Part shown: one piece after another, positions 34,101 through 64,000 of the stretch | How the letters are laid out: the number at the start of each line of letters is the position of its first letter | How positions within the stretch are numbered: the first letter of the stretch is position 1 | Assembly (NCBI GenBank): GCA_027972325.1 | Contig: JAPMOS010000110.1 | Span: 62,001 to 126,000, forward strand | Reading direction: 5' to 3' | Length of the DNA stretch: 64,000 nucleotides | Source of the DNA: Paratrimastix pyriformis | Lineage: Eukaryota; Preaxostyla; Paratrimastigidae | Position numbers and translations under genes: made by a program | Notes under the pieces: model-generated | What the model saw: only the letters and a program-made list of their open reading frames with translations | Database searches by the model: none | What the model was told of the DNA's origin: nothing

Positions 34101-37013
34101 ATCATCCGGGCATCATCATCCGGGCATCATCATCCGGTCATCATCATCCGGTCATCATCATCCGGTCATCAGCATCCGGTCATCAGCATCATCAGCATCA
34201 TCAGCATCATCAGCATCATCAGCAGCAGCATCAGCATCATCATCATCATCAGCAGCAGCAGCAGCATCATCAGCAGCGTCAGCATCAGCAGCATCAGCAT
34301 CAGCATCAGCATCATTCATCAGCATCATTCATCAGCATCATTCATCAGCATCATTCATCAGCATCATTCATCAGCATCATCAGCTTGATCGCGAACGAGA
34401 ACCGAGCTCACCACCAACGCCCTTCCCTGATCAGGTTGAGATGCGGCTGATGCGCGAACTCTGCGTCGAGGAGGCCGACCGGGTGCTCAAGGCCCACGGC
34501 CAGGCCATCCCGTACACTGTCGGTGTCATGATGGAGCTGCCCCGGGCCTGCCTGATGGCCGACCACATCGCCAAGCATGCCGAGTTCTTCTCGTTCGGCA
34601 CCAACGATCTGACCCAGACCACCCTCGGCTACAGGTCGGTGTCGGGCCCCCCATGATGATTGGCTGATGTTGATGATCGGTTGATGATCGGTTGATGATC
34701 GGTTGATGATCGGTTGATGATCGGTTGATGATCGGTTGATGATCGGCTGATGAGATGTTGATGGTTGATGTTGATGATGATAACGGCAGTGGTGCCGCGT
34801 GATTGTGGTGATGCAAGGCCGCGACCGCTTGAAACTGGGTGATGCAAGGCCGCGACCGCTTGAATCTTTTTGCTGGACAATCTGGGTGATGCAAGGCCGC
34901 GACCGCTTGAAACTGGGTGATGAATCTTTTTGCTGGACTAACAATCTCTTGGATCTTTGTGGAGTCTGTTGTGCCGGTGGGTTGATCGTCGGTTTTCGGG
35001 TGTTCGGGGATTCAACCTTCTTTTTTCGCGCACCCTTACCAATCTTCTTCCTCTTCTTCTTTGACCTGCCCAGCCGCGATGATGCGGGCAAGTTCATCAA
35101 GAAGTACCTCGAGCGCAACGTCTATGAGAAGTCCGTTCGGCTCCCCCTCATGCCCATCCACACGCCCGCCCATCCACACGCCCGCCCATCCACACGCCCG
35201 CCCGCCCATCCACGCCCGCCCGCCCATCCACTCGCCCGCCCATCCACCGCCCGCCCATCCACACGCCCGCCCGCCCATCCACTCGCCCGCCCGCCCATCC
35301 ACTCGCCCGCCCGCCCATCCACTCGCCTGCCCATCCACACGCCCGCCTATCCACACGCCCGCCCGCCCATCCACTCGCCCGCCCGCCCATCCACTCGCCC
35401 GCCCGCCCATCCACTCGCCCGCCCATCCACTCGCCCGCCGCCCATCCACGCCCGCCCATCCACACGCCCGCCCGCCCATCCACTCGCCCGCCCGCCCATC
35501 CACTCGCCCGCCCGCCCATCCACTCGCCCGCCCATCCACACGCCCGCCTATCCACACGCCCGCCCGCCCATCCACTCGCCCGCCCGCCCATCCACTCGCC
35601 CGCCCGCCCATCCACTCGCCTGCCCATCCACACGCCCGCCTATCCACACGCCCGCCCGCCCATCCACTCGCCCGCCCGCCCATCCACTCGCCCGCCCGCC
35701 CATCCACTCGCCTGCCCATCCACACGCCCGCCTATCCACACGCCCGCCCGCCCATCCACGCCCGCCCGCCCATCCACTCGCCTGCCCATCCACGCCCGCC
35801 CATCCACACGCCCGCCTATCCACACGCCCGCCCGCCCATCCACTCGCCCGCCCGCCCATCCACTCGCCCGCCCGCCCATCCACTCGCCTGCCCATCCACG
35901 CCCGCCTATCCACGCCCGCCCGCCCATCCACGCCCGCCCATCCACTCGCCTGCCCATCCACACGCCCGCCCATCCACTCGCCCGCCCGCCCATCCACACG
36001 CCCGCCCATCCACGCCCGCCCGCCCATCCACTCGCCCGCCCGCCCATCCACTCGCCCGCCCGCCCATCCACTCGCCTGCCCATCCACACGCCCGCCCCTC
36101 CACACGCCCGCCCGCCCATCCACTCGCCCGCCCGCCCATCCACTCGCCCGCCCGCCCATCCACTCGCCTGCCCATCCACACGCCCGCCTATCCACACGCC
36201 CGCCCGCCCATCCACTCGCCCGCCCGCCCATCCACTCGCCCGCCCGCCCATCCACTCGCCTGCCCATCCACACGCCCGCCTATCCACACGCCCGCCCGCC
36301 CATCCACACGCCCGCCCATCCACTCGCCTGCCCATCCACACGCCCGCCCATCCACGCCCGCCTATCCACGCCCGCCCGCCCATCCACTCGCCCGCCCGCC
36401 CATCCACTCGCCCGCCCGCCCATCCACTCGCCTGCCCATCCACACGCCCGCCTATCCACACGCCCGCCCGCCCATCCACACGCCCGCCCATCCACTCGCC
36501 TGCCCATCCACGCCCGCCCATCCACTCGCCCGCCCGCCCATCCACACGCCCGCCCATCCACGCCCGCCCGCCCATCCACTCGCCCGCCCGCCCATCCACT
36601 CGCCCGCCCGCCCATCCACTCGCCTGCCCATCCACACGCCCGCCCCTCCACACGCCCGCCCGCCCATCCACACGCCCGCCCATCCACACCTGGATCAGCA
36701 TCAAACAAAACTCACGCTCCACCTCCTCCCCCATTCTTCCTGCCCCACCTACAGGGACCCCTTCCAGTGCCTGGACCAGGACGGCGTGGGCCAGCTCATC
36801 CGTATGGCCCTCCAGCGGGGCCGCGCCACCCGGCCGCACCTGAAGTGCGGTATCTGCGGTGAGCACGGCGGTGAGCCGTCTTCAGTGGCCTTCTGTCACA
36901 AGGTGGGCCTGAACTACGTCTCGTGCTCCCCGTTCCGGGTGCCCGTGGCGCGGCTGGCGGCCGCCCGGGCGGCCATTCAGGCCAAGGGCAAGGCGCCCGA
37001 GGTGGACCTGTAA
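28173..37013 (+). CDS. ppdk: pyruvate, phosphate dikinase, 15 exons
   Basis: Interconverts pyruvate, ATP and phosphate with PEP, AMP and pyrophosphate; it replaces pyruvate kinase in many anaerobic protists. Exons: 28173-28527, 28577-28679, 28730-28857, 28974-29064, 29214-29320, 29480-29577, 29803-29934, 30676-30796, 31263-31518, 31705-31877, 32324-32693, 33096-33340, 34435-34634, 35074-35130 and 36755-37013. The sum is 898 aa, the usual length. Seen in order: [46 protein letters not shown] and [15 protein letters not shown] in the ATP-grasp part; the phospho-histidine loop [18 protein letters not shown]; then [17 protein letters not shown] and [20 protein letters not shown] in the PEP/pyruvate barrel, closing with [13 protein letters not shown]. 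No targeting peptide is visible, so it is likely cytosolic. Exon 9 needs two single-base insertions (near 31311 and 31425) to keep frame; these are assembly slips or real lesions. Introns range from 49 to over 1600 nt. Confidence 0.95.
30577..30700 (+). repeat. acceptor/exon-start echo in PPDK intron 7
   Basis: The acceptor and exon start used at 30671-30700 (cacag then ctcgagttcaccattgagg) has an upstream copy at 30577-30602 (cacag then ctcgagttcaccatcgagg). The upstream copy runs into noncoding sequence after GAG, so the downstream site is taken as functional. Confidence 0.85.
30761..31075 (+). repeat. exon-end/donor echoes in PPDK intron 8
   Basis: The exon end at 30761-30804 (aaggagatggtcgaggaagg ... 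gggtccgt) recurs at 30865-30908 with donor intact, and partly at 31056-31075. The gap between them is (GCTGT/GCTTGT)n repeat. Confidence 0.9.
31880..32240. repeat. degenerate CAT/CCA repeats in PPDK intron 10
   Basis: ATC, CCACCAAC and ATCACACAA units fill the intron. A run of about 26 C (32297-32322) sits directly against the acceptor cag at 32323 and acts as its pyrimidine tract. Confidence 0.85.
32700..33085. repeat. (ATC)n / (CATCAAC)n repeats in PPDK intron 11
   Basis: Includes two copies of a roughly 75-bp block (gaatcatcatcgaattcatc then cgatcatcgatcgtcaacc), at about 32838 and 32926. Confidence 0.85.
33298..34050 (+). repeat. exon-end/donor echoes flanking a minisatellite, PPDK intron 12
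   Basis: The exon end and donor region 33298-33365 (gaggtcatgatccccgtgct ... gaggtccgtcat) is repeated over 68 bp at 33909-33976 with an intact GTCTGT donor and open frame. A shorter copy lies at 34011-34050. Confidence 0.9.
33400..33905. repeat. (cagcatcaa)n then (cagcat)n arrays
   Basis: About 45 copies of a 9-bp unit change sharply at about 33812 into about 15 copies of its 6-bp derivative. They lie between two echo copies in PPDK intron 12. Confidence 0.95.
34660..34925. repeat. (gatgatcggtt)n and a 31-bp minisatellite
   Basis: Seven or so units of gatgatcggtt are followed by three to four copies of a unit containing gatgcaaggccgcgaccgct. All lie in PPDK intron 13. Confidence 0.9.
35145..36690. 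repeat. 1.5-kb minisatellite (cgcccgcccatccactcgcc and variants)
   Basis: Some 90 units of CCCATCCAC plus ACGCCCGCC/TCGCCCGCC variants fill PPDK intron 14 between the 57-nt exon 14 and the last exon. Higher-order blocks recur, for example the tcgcctgcccatccacacgc junctions at regular spacing. Both strands give 600-aa artefact frames. Confidence 0.95.
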
Positions 37014-38291
37014 AAAAAAAAATGGCGGATGATGAAGTGCTGTTGGCCCGTCAACAGAACGACGCGGGTGACTTGGAATGATGGGTTGCGTCAAACCAGT
37101 CTGTGAGAAGGTGCGGGTCTGGTGGTCCCATCAGGAGGGGAGGGGTGCGGGAAGGTGCCGCGTGACCTACCGAACGGGTCCGAAGAGGTCTTGGCGGATT
37201 ACGGGGTGCGCCCGGGGGACGAGGACATCCCGACCATCGACTTGGTCCGGAATTACCGTACTTGACATAATTTAGTACACCTGCCAGGTCGGCATTTTTG
37301 GCACTTTTCTCGGGGTGGTGTACTAAATTACATTTTTTCCCGGACGGGGTCTGATTTTCCATTTTTCCGTGGTGGTGTACTAAATTATGCCGGGTACTAC
37401 ATTATGTCAAGTACGGTAGTGGCAATTGACTGTTCGCGGGTTCAAATCTCGGCAACGGATCGGAATTTTCCGACCGGGTTTTCGGGAGACCCCTCTCCGT
37501 GGTCTGGCCTCGTTCCCTTTTCAAAGTGGCCATCGACACTCAAAAGCTCGGGTCCCGGCGTGACTCACAACTGGGGGACCCCACTGCCACTATATTGGCA
37601 ATCGATTGGTGTCGACCGTGCTCCACGACGGTACAAGATTTTTTGACCGGGTAAAAAAGCGGGACCCCTCCACATCCCCTAGAAAACAAGTTTACGCAGG
37701 GACAAGGCCCTGGGGCCAGAGGTGCGGTGGTCCGGCTCGAACAGGCCGCACAAAGGAAGAGGAACGGGGGGGCACGGCCAAGTGCCAAGCGCTTGACCCC
37801 GACTGTGGAGGACGCCAAAGGGAGTCTGGGATTGCAGGAAAAGACGTTTGGTGGCACCCCTTGTGGGTGCGGATGGACACGACCCTGGACAAGTGTGCGG
37901 AAAGGGGTGTGGGTCCAAGGTGTGTCCGGAACTCCGGAAGTAGACACAGACACCACTCACCAAAATTGAAAGGTAGTTTCTCCCATTCCCGGAGAATAAT
38001 CCATCAAGATGGGGTTTCCCTGATAAATATAGACGTTGAGATCCGTCGAAAACGGTCCAAAAACACACCATGAAATTTAGCGACGAGTTTTTTGAATTGA
38101 GCTTCGGGAGGTGGTGCGTTGGATTCCCGAAAGCGTCACGTTTCAGGTGCACTTCAAACGGATCTTGTTTCAGTGAAGCAGGACATGAGCGAGAACGGCC
38201 GCTGAGAGGTCATTTTCGGGGTATTTTCCACAAAACTTCGGCTCCTTTCTTTTCCACGGTTAACCTGGACAGAGGAGCACCAACCAACCAA
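37014..38291. other. intergenic region between PPDK and caspase/OTU gene
   Basis: Apart from the TIR element at 37252-37420 I see no supported gene. The open frames at 37606-38152 on either strand lack coding texture. An ATG at 38070 is in frame with the downstream gene and could be an upstream start. Confidence 0.5.
37252..37420. mobile_element. MITE-like element with terminal inverted repeats
   Basis: TACCGTACTTGACATAAT at 37254-37271 is matched exactly by its reverse complement at 37401-37418, and the match continues imperfectly to about 27 bp. If the outer TA is the target duplication, the TIR is CCGTACTTGAC..., as in Tc1/mariner-class MITEs. The interior (about 110 bp) is noncoding and has two direct copies of ggtggtgtactaaatta. 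No transposase is present. The element is AT-richer than its surroundings. Confidence 0.75.
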
Positions 38292-41200
38292 ATGAAGAAG
38301 CCCGAACGAATGGGACTACGTTTATACGCAAACTTGAATCTTTACCCACCTTTGTCCGATTTCTTTGACGATGATAGTCTCCCGTTGTCCATGGAGAAAC
38401 CCAGTAAAACCATCGAGGAGTTTAATCAAAACCACAAGAACGAGCTGGCCGCTTTGCGGAGTCATGTCCGGGATGTTCTTCATGGAAATGTGGATCCCCT
38501 GGCCTCCGACCCCGATTCTGCCTCACGCTATGAGAAAGACGGCATTCGGGCATTCAGGTTGCTCGAAAGTCTCGTAGGCGAGACTTGCGACATTCTCGCC
38601 TTTTTTCATGGTCACGGGTGCCTCTCCCAGAATGGTGGGCTTCTCCTCTGTGCGTTTGGCGGCGAACCTGTTCGATGGTCTCCCGCCACGAAGGAGTCTG
38701 CCGAGGCACTTCTCAACCCTGCCTCTACACCGAAGGAAATCTTGTCCTTGCTCGAGCCCCACCAGAGGGAATGGCTCGATCTGGGGAAATACCTCAAGCT
38801 TTATCTGCTTTCCCAAGTGGTCGATCCTCCCATTCCTTCTTTTGTTCACATGGCCATTTGGCTGTAGGAAAAGAGAAACCATGCCAACATCACAATTCTC
38901 ATCTCGGCCTGTCACTCGGGGCTCCTTCGGAAGCTCTTTGACGATCCCCGAATTCAGGAGCTTTCTCTGGGCATCTATTTCGCCTGCGGGCCGAAGGAGG
39001 AAGCTGAGGGAGGAGGGCAATTAATCCAGCTTCTCCTCGGGAGCTGCCCCACCTGCGAACGGGAACATCGTCACAAACCATCCGCGTTTGCTCTCGGTCC
39101 GTCCGGTTGTGAGGATACTTGGCGCACTCTCCCACTTCCCCTTGTCTCCGTAGCCACCCAAACTTACCTCGACCGCGGTGTCTGCGGACAAGTATTCCCC
39201 AATTCGAAGATCATCCCCGCGAGAGGAGGCCCAACAGATCTTCCACCCGTCCTCGGGAGTCCACTTGTCTCATATTCCAAGTCTGCATTTCGCCTTCTTC
39301 GGTGGGTTTTTTTGAACTCTTTCCGACCTGTTGGTCAGACAATTGGACAAATTCCAGGCCAAATATCGGGCCACCCTACGCGAATTCCCTCTGGGCGATG
39401 CTTCGTGCATTTTTTGCCGCTATCAAAACGAGTCGAGCGCCAAGGGCCCGTCGAAGGCTGTCCGCTTCTCGCCCAACACCTCGGCGGTCAGAAATCTTCT
39501 TGGCCCTGCTGCTCCTGCTCCTGCTGAGGTTGCCACTGCAGCCGCCGCCGCCGCCGCCGCCGCCACTGCTGTTGCGAGAAAGAACCAGCTTCTGCATCGG
39601 ATCAGCAATGGGCTCAGTTCTACTTCCGTCCTGACGGTTTACCTCGCCGATTGGGAGGCCAGACCAAGAGCCCCCTCTGTGGTCGACCAAGTGGTGGCGT
39701 TATTCAAGGGGAAAAAGGACGTGTGGGAGATCACCTCGTCCTGCCCACAGGCCGATGCAACTCCTCCGCCCGGCACTTCCCCCGCGCCCCCCGTGCCCGA
39801 TCAGTCTGTCCCGACCTGGGATGAATGTATGGGGTCTCTCCGGGAGCTCTTGCAGCAAATGTCGGTCTGCCATCAGGACGGTTTCAATTTTCGATTGTTT
39901 CCCCCAGAGGCTCACAGAACGCCACCCCACGAACCCGCCTTGTCTCACGGTCATCGCTGATCCTGACCGTGGGAAACAGATCTTCCGACTCCTGGAAGTG
40001 CTGATCCCGCAGGGATTGCAACAGCTCGACAAAATTGCCCTGGCCATTTTTGCGGTTGAGGACGCCACTTCTCCTGCCACATTCTTGCGTTTTCTGGACG
40101 GCCAGTCTCCCCAGGGTCAATTCAGACAGTATGGTCTATTGGGACATCCCCGCTTTTCACACGTTATTTTTTCCCCCACACAGTGACCCCCGCCTATGCT
40201 GCCTTGCACACGGGCTCAATTTTCGAGCGGTTGGCCGTCTCTCCGTCATGGGGTCTCGACGAATTACGGCCACAGTCTCCGAGAGCGACCCAGGAGACAG
40301 AGAACGAGATCCTATACCATCGAATCTCGTATTACTGTTCGATTTCTCCGCACCTGAGAGAGGTATCGCGCCGCTCCACATCAATTCCCAATCATGTCGA
40401 TCTCGTCCTGCTGAACACACATCGATTTCATGTCTGTCGCCCAGGCTACCTGTCGAATCCAGGCAGAGTTTTGGCCCCAATCGCAAGACATTCTATTGCT
40501 TCACTTTCCTTTCGCTTCTGGTTCCTGTCCTCGCAGCTGGGATGGGGGGAACATGGTGTCTCTGCTTCCGCCGCACCCGATCAGAATTTCCCAGCGGAAT
40601 GGCTCCGGCGTTTCCAGGGGGCCAACTCTTCCAACATCCTGGACATACTGGATGACGCCGTTTCGAACTGGACTGTCACGACCGTGACCCCGGCAGTGGC
40701 CCAATCCCCGGAGGGTGTCACCCCTCCTGGTGGGCCCGAGGTGGCGCTTCCTCTGGCCGCGGCGCATCCCCCGCCCGCCCCTGACCCGCCGATGTCCCCC
40801 GAAATGCGCGCCAGTGCCACCGCTAGCACTCCGACGATGCAGCAGCTCAGCCCTCCTCCAAGTGCCCCGAAGCCGGACATTGCAACAACACGGGGTCTGC
40901 TTCATTCGTCCGCTGCCTCTTCGACCTTCTTCTCGTTGCGACCACAGCTGGCCAGAGCGTACCCCCGACTGCCGGCCCGGCAGCTGCCATGCTGATCACA
41001 TCAGCTGAGAATCAAGGCCCACTCGCCGTCGGGTCCCAAAAGCCGCATCTCGACCTCGTGGACCTCATCGAAGTCCCGGGACAGTCGGAACGGTCGTTTC
41101 AATCTTGTGTCGCGATGGCATTGCACAGTATTCCTTCTCCACCATCCGAATTGCTCGTTCACGCTCTGGAGATGATGCTCCGCCAGGAGTTGCCATATGT

Positions 41201-42911
41201 ACTGGAGGCTTACAACGCAAAGCAATATGCCAAAAATCTGGAACATCATGCCGTTTGCGAACTCAACGTCTATTGGCTGGCCCTCGCCAACGTGCTGCAG
41301 CGCCCAGTTTTGGTCTACTTCGAAGATGATTCTGACCACCCGCCCGCCTCCATTGCAACCGGCACGGCACCTCCATCGGTCAGCCCCACAAGCCCCCCAA
41401 GTTCGGGCCCCCTCCTCTTCGAGGGTCCGCCGATTTCTCCTGATGCAGATCGGTCATTTTCATTTCCCATAGAAATTCCCCACGCTTTCACCGTCGTCCC
41501 ACTGCGCACAAGCTCACGGGAAAAGCCGCTGGCACTTTCTTGCCATCGCGACCAGCAGGGCTTTTTCTTCCGGCTCCTGACTCAACAGCACCCGGAAAGC
41601 CAGTACCGATTTCCCCTTCCTCAGCCTCCTGAGAACATCGCCGTTCACATCCACCGGCACATTTCGCAAGGGGACAAGGGCGAATTTGAGATTCAATGCA
41701 CCCCTGAACCGCCCCCAACAATCAGCGTTACGGAGCTTCAAGCTGACCTTTACGTGTCAACGATCACTCGTTATTCGCCCAATCTAGCCCACCCGCGTGA
41801 AGTGATCCCCGCGCCCTACACGTGCCCTGGCCAACTGGCCGCCCCACCGAGTAATTTTATCTCGTGCGCGGCGGTGGCCCTCTCCCCCTCGTCTTCGAGT
41901 CCTTCGAGTGCGCCCCAGGTCTCTTCTCCTCCCCTCCCCGTTGCAGAGATGCGACCAGACGGTGGGGTGGCGGTGGGGTGGAGTGGCGGTGGAAAATCCC
42001 ACCCGTTCATACTCCGTCCCCCGCCTACACCCAGCCCCTTGTGCGTCTGCTCCAGCGACAGGTGGCCGAGGAGTTGGACGCACACAAGGACGCCTATGGA
42101 CTGTCCGTTCTCACGCTCAAAGAACAGCGAGAGAGCGTCAGCCGGGTCCTGACTGGGCATCCCGATGTTGAGGCGCGCCATTTCCTCGCCCTTGCCACTG
42201 TGCTTCAAATCCCAATCGACTTGTACCCGCCAAATTCGGAGCGCCCAGAACGACCAACGATTCGGATCCGCGGGCTGGGTAACCGTGGGCTTCTGGCCAC
42301 TCCCTGTCTGCCCCTCCCGGACGAGTTTTCGCCTCTTGACGGTCCTGTGTAGGTTGCTGTCGGTTCGGCCCGACCCGGCCCATCCCGTGCCCACGTCCTA
42401 CTTCCCCTCAAGAACTCCAACGAGAACTCCAACGGCGGATCGCGTTTGCCTGGAACGCCGAGGGTGACGGGTTCCAGGTACTGCGTGATTCCTCGAACGA
42501 ACCGCCACCAAATTTTGTGCCCACCGATCCGGAAACGGCTCCACCTCCCCCGCCTCCGCCTCCGCCTCCGGCTCAGGTCCTTCAATTCTTTTTTTTCATT
42601 GCTGAATGCCCCGTTCGCAAATGCAGCATCCGCCCCCATCTGATGACGAAATTCGAAAACGTGCCCCGTCGAGTTCGATCTGCGGGGGCTTGACTGGCCT
42701 GCCTTGCGGCGGTGCGGAGTCTGACGAAGACGAGGATCAGTTGCCGGATCCGAAGCCGACTCTTCCACCCTGCGCCAGGGTGCAGCATCCGCCCCCATCC
42801 GAGGAAGAAATTCGAAGACGGGCACGGTCGAGGAGGATGATAAACGGCATGCTTGGCGACGATGATGATGAGGAGGAGGAGGACGAGGAGGAGGACGAGG
42901 ACGTGGTCTGA
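38292..42911 (+). CDS. caspase-like protease fused to two OTU-like segments, 10 exons
   Basis: Ten exons close exactly in phase to 1347 aa: 38292-38816, 38868-39301, 39339-39864, 39908-40133, 40184-40431, 40537-40894, 40948-41918, 42035-42341, 42413-42576 and 42627-42911. An in-frame ATG at 38070 would add 74 aa. Residues about 100-195 show a caspase/metacaspase-type dyad: DILAFFHGHG (His about 108) and ITILISACHSG (Cys about 190). A long uncharacterised middle follows, with a short Ala run. About 815-900 (SFQSCVAMAL ... YWLALANVLQRPVLVY) and about 1070-1180 (NFISCAAVAL ... FLALATVLQIPIDLY) look like two OTU-type cysteine-peptidase cores, but the classical DGNC is not present. The C-terminus has a Pro-rich stretch and two copies of HPPPSDDEIRKRA/HPPPSEEEIRRRA before an acidic end. 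Introns are uniformly small (37-116 nt), unlike neighbouring genes. Caspase-like call good; OTU call tentative. Confidence 0.75.
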
Positions 42912-43152
42912 TCTTCACATTCGCATATGCTCTCACTTCTGGCAATGGGAAGTCCGACCTGTGCCTTCGAAAAGCCGACTGGAGTCGAAAACCCGAATGA
43001 ATCGCCCGGCCGGATGCAACCGTGTGACTCCACCGAGAAGATCGGAAAATGAGTCGGGACATCAATAATGCGGAACGAAAAGAGCGAACCACTCGGACGT
43101 CTTTGCTTGGGGGGTGGGCGGGTGGGTGGGTGGGGGGGCAAGGATAATCATC
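42912..43152. other. convergent intergenic spacer
   Basis: Separates two genes that end toward each other. It contains a short GGGTGGGCGGGTGGG G-rich run near 43110 and otherwise nothing recognisable. Confidence 0.6.
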
Positions 43153-51483
<8,331 letters not shown>

Positions 51484-51567
51484 GCAAAAAGAAACGCGGC
51501 GTCTAGTTCAAACAACGCAACCGCCCGGATAATCGGCAGAACCGTCGACTGTATATGTGCTATTCTC

Positions 51568-64000
<12,433 letters not shown>

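Noticed and set aside
34799-36862. 687-aa Pro/His/Ala-rich frame and its antisense Trp/Gly/Arg-rich frames
   Set aside because: Minisatellite of PPDK intron 14. All three frames are open because the unit lacks stops, and flanking PPDK exons splice across it.
37422-37470. Possible tRNA T-arm (gcgggttcaaatctcgg) beside the TIR element
   Set aside because: No matching acceptor, D-arm or anticodon stem could be folded around it.
37606-38152. Open frames on both strands upstream of the caspase/OTU gene
   Set aside because: No coding texture, no family resemblance and no splice partners; treated as intergenic.

Overview
This window looks like intron-rich nuclear DNA from a free-living, GC-rich protist. 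The genes are eukaryotic: split by spliceosomal-type introns, with tRNA genes in between, TAA, TAG and TGA all used as stops, WD40, TRIM-like and ankyrin proteins, and a cytosolic pyruvate phosphate dikinase. A metamonad of the Preaxostyla (for example a Paratrimastix-type organism) would fit the PPDK and the intron-rich style, but this is a guess and I recognise no species-diagnostic sequence.

Layout. 1-400: two minisatellites. 400-2363 (+): kinase-fold protein, 6 exons. 2789-8802 (+): WDR20-like WD40 protein, 12 exons. 9968-23512 (+): giant type I membrane protein built from about 19 IPT/TIG domains plus two bacterial-type Ig-like domains. 23513-25830: mostly intergenic, with two weak coding candidates. 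25831-28091 (-): F-box-like/leucine-rich-repeat protein. 28173-37013 (+): PPDK in 15 exons, divergent from the LRR gene across only 81 bp. 37252-37420: small TIR element. 38292-42911 (+): caspase-like protease region joined to two OTU-like segments, 10 exons. 43153-51483 (-): TRIM-like RING/B-box/coiled-coil/FN3/discoidin-like protein, with two tRNA genes inside one intron. 51568 to the window end (+): ankyrin-repeat protein with a long Pro/Gln/Ala-rich tail. Its largest intron holds a LINE fragment, a tRNA-Pro gene and several satellites.

Most of the long open frames in the raw sequence are microsatellite artefacts. I rebuilt genes from homology, coding texture and exact phase closure. For the kinase-like, WDR20-like, PPDK and caspase/OTU genes every exon phase closes; PPDK needs two single-base homopolymer corrections. 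The models show three genome-wide habits. First, 5' splice sites have C at +3 (consensus GTCYGY) instead of the usual purine. Second, introns are bimodal: a compact class of about 37-55 nt and a class swollen to several hundred or thousands of bases by (ATC)n and other repeats. Third, many swollen introns carry partial copies of the neighbouring exon's edge together with its splice site ('splice-site echoes').

Two convergent genes carry ubiquitin-related domains: the caspase/OTU-like fusion and the TRIM-like protein. That pair is the most interesting protein-level content. Exon coordinates are read by eye and may be off by 1-2 bases near homopolymers.
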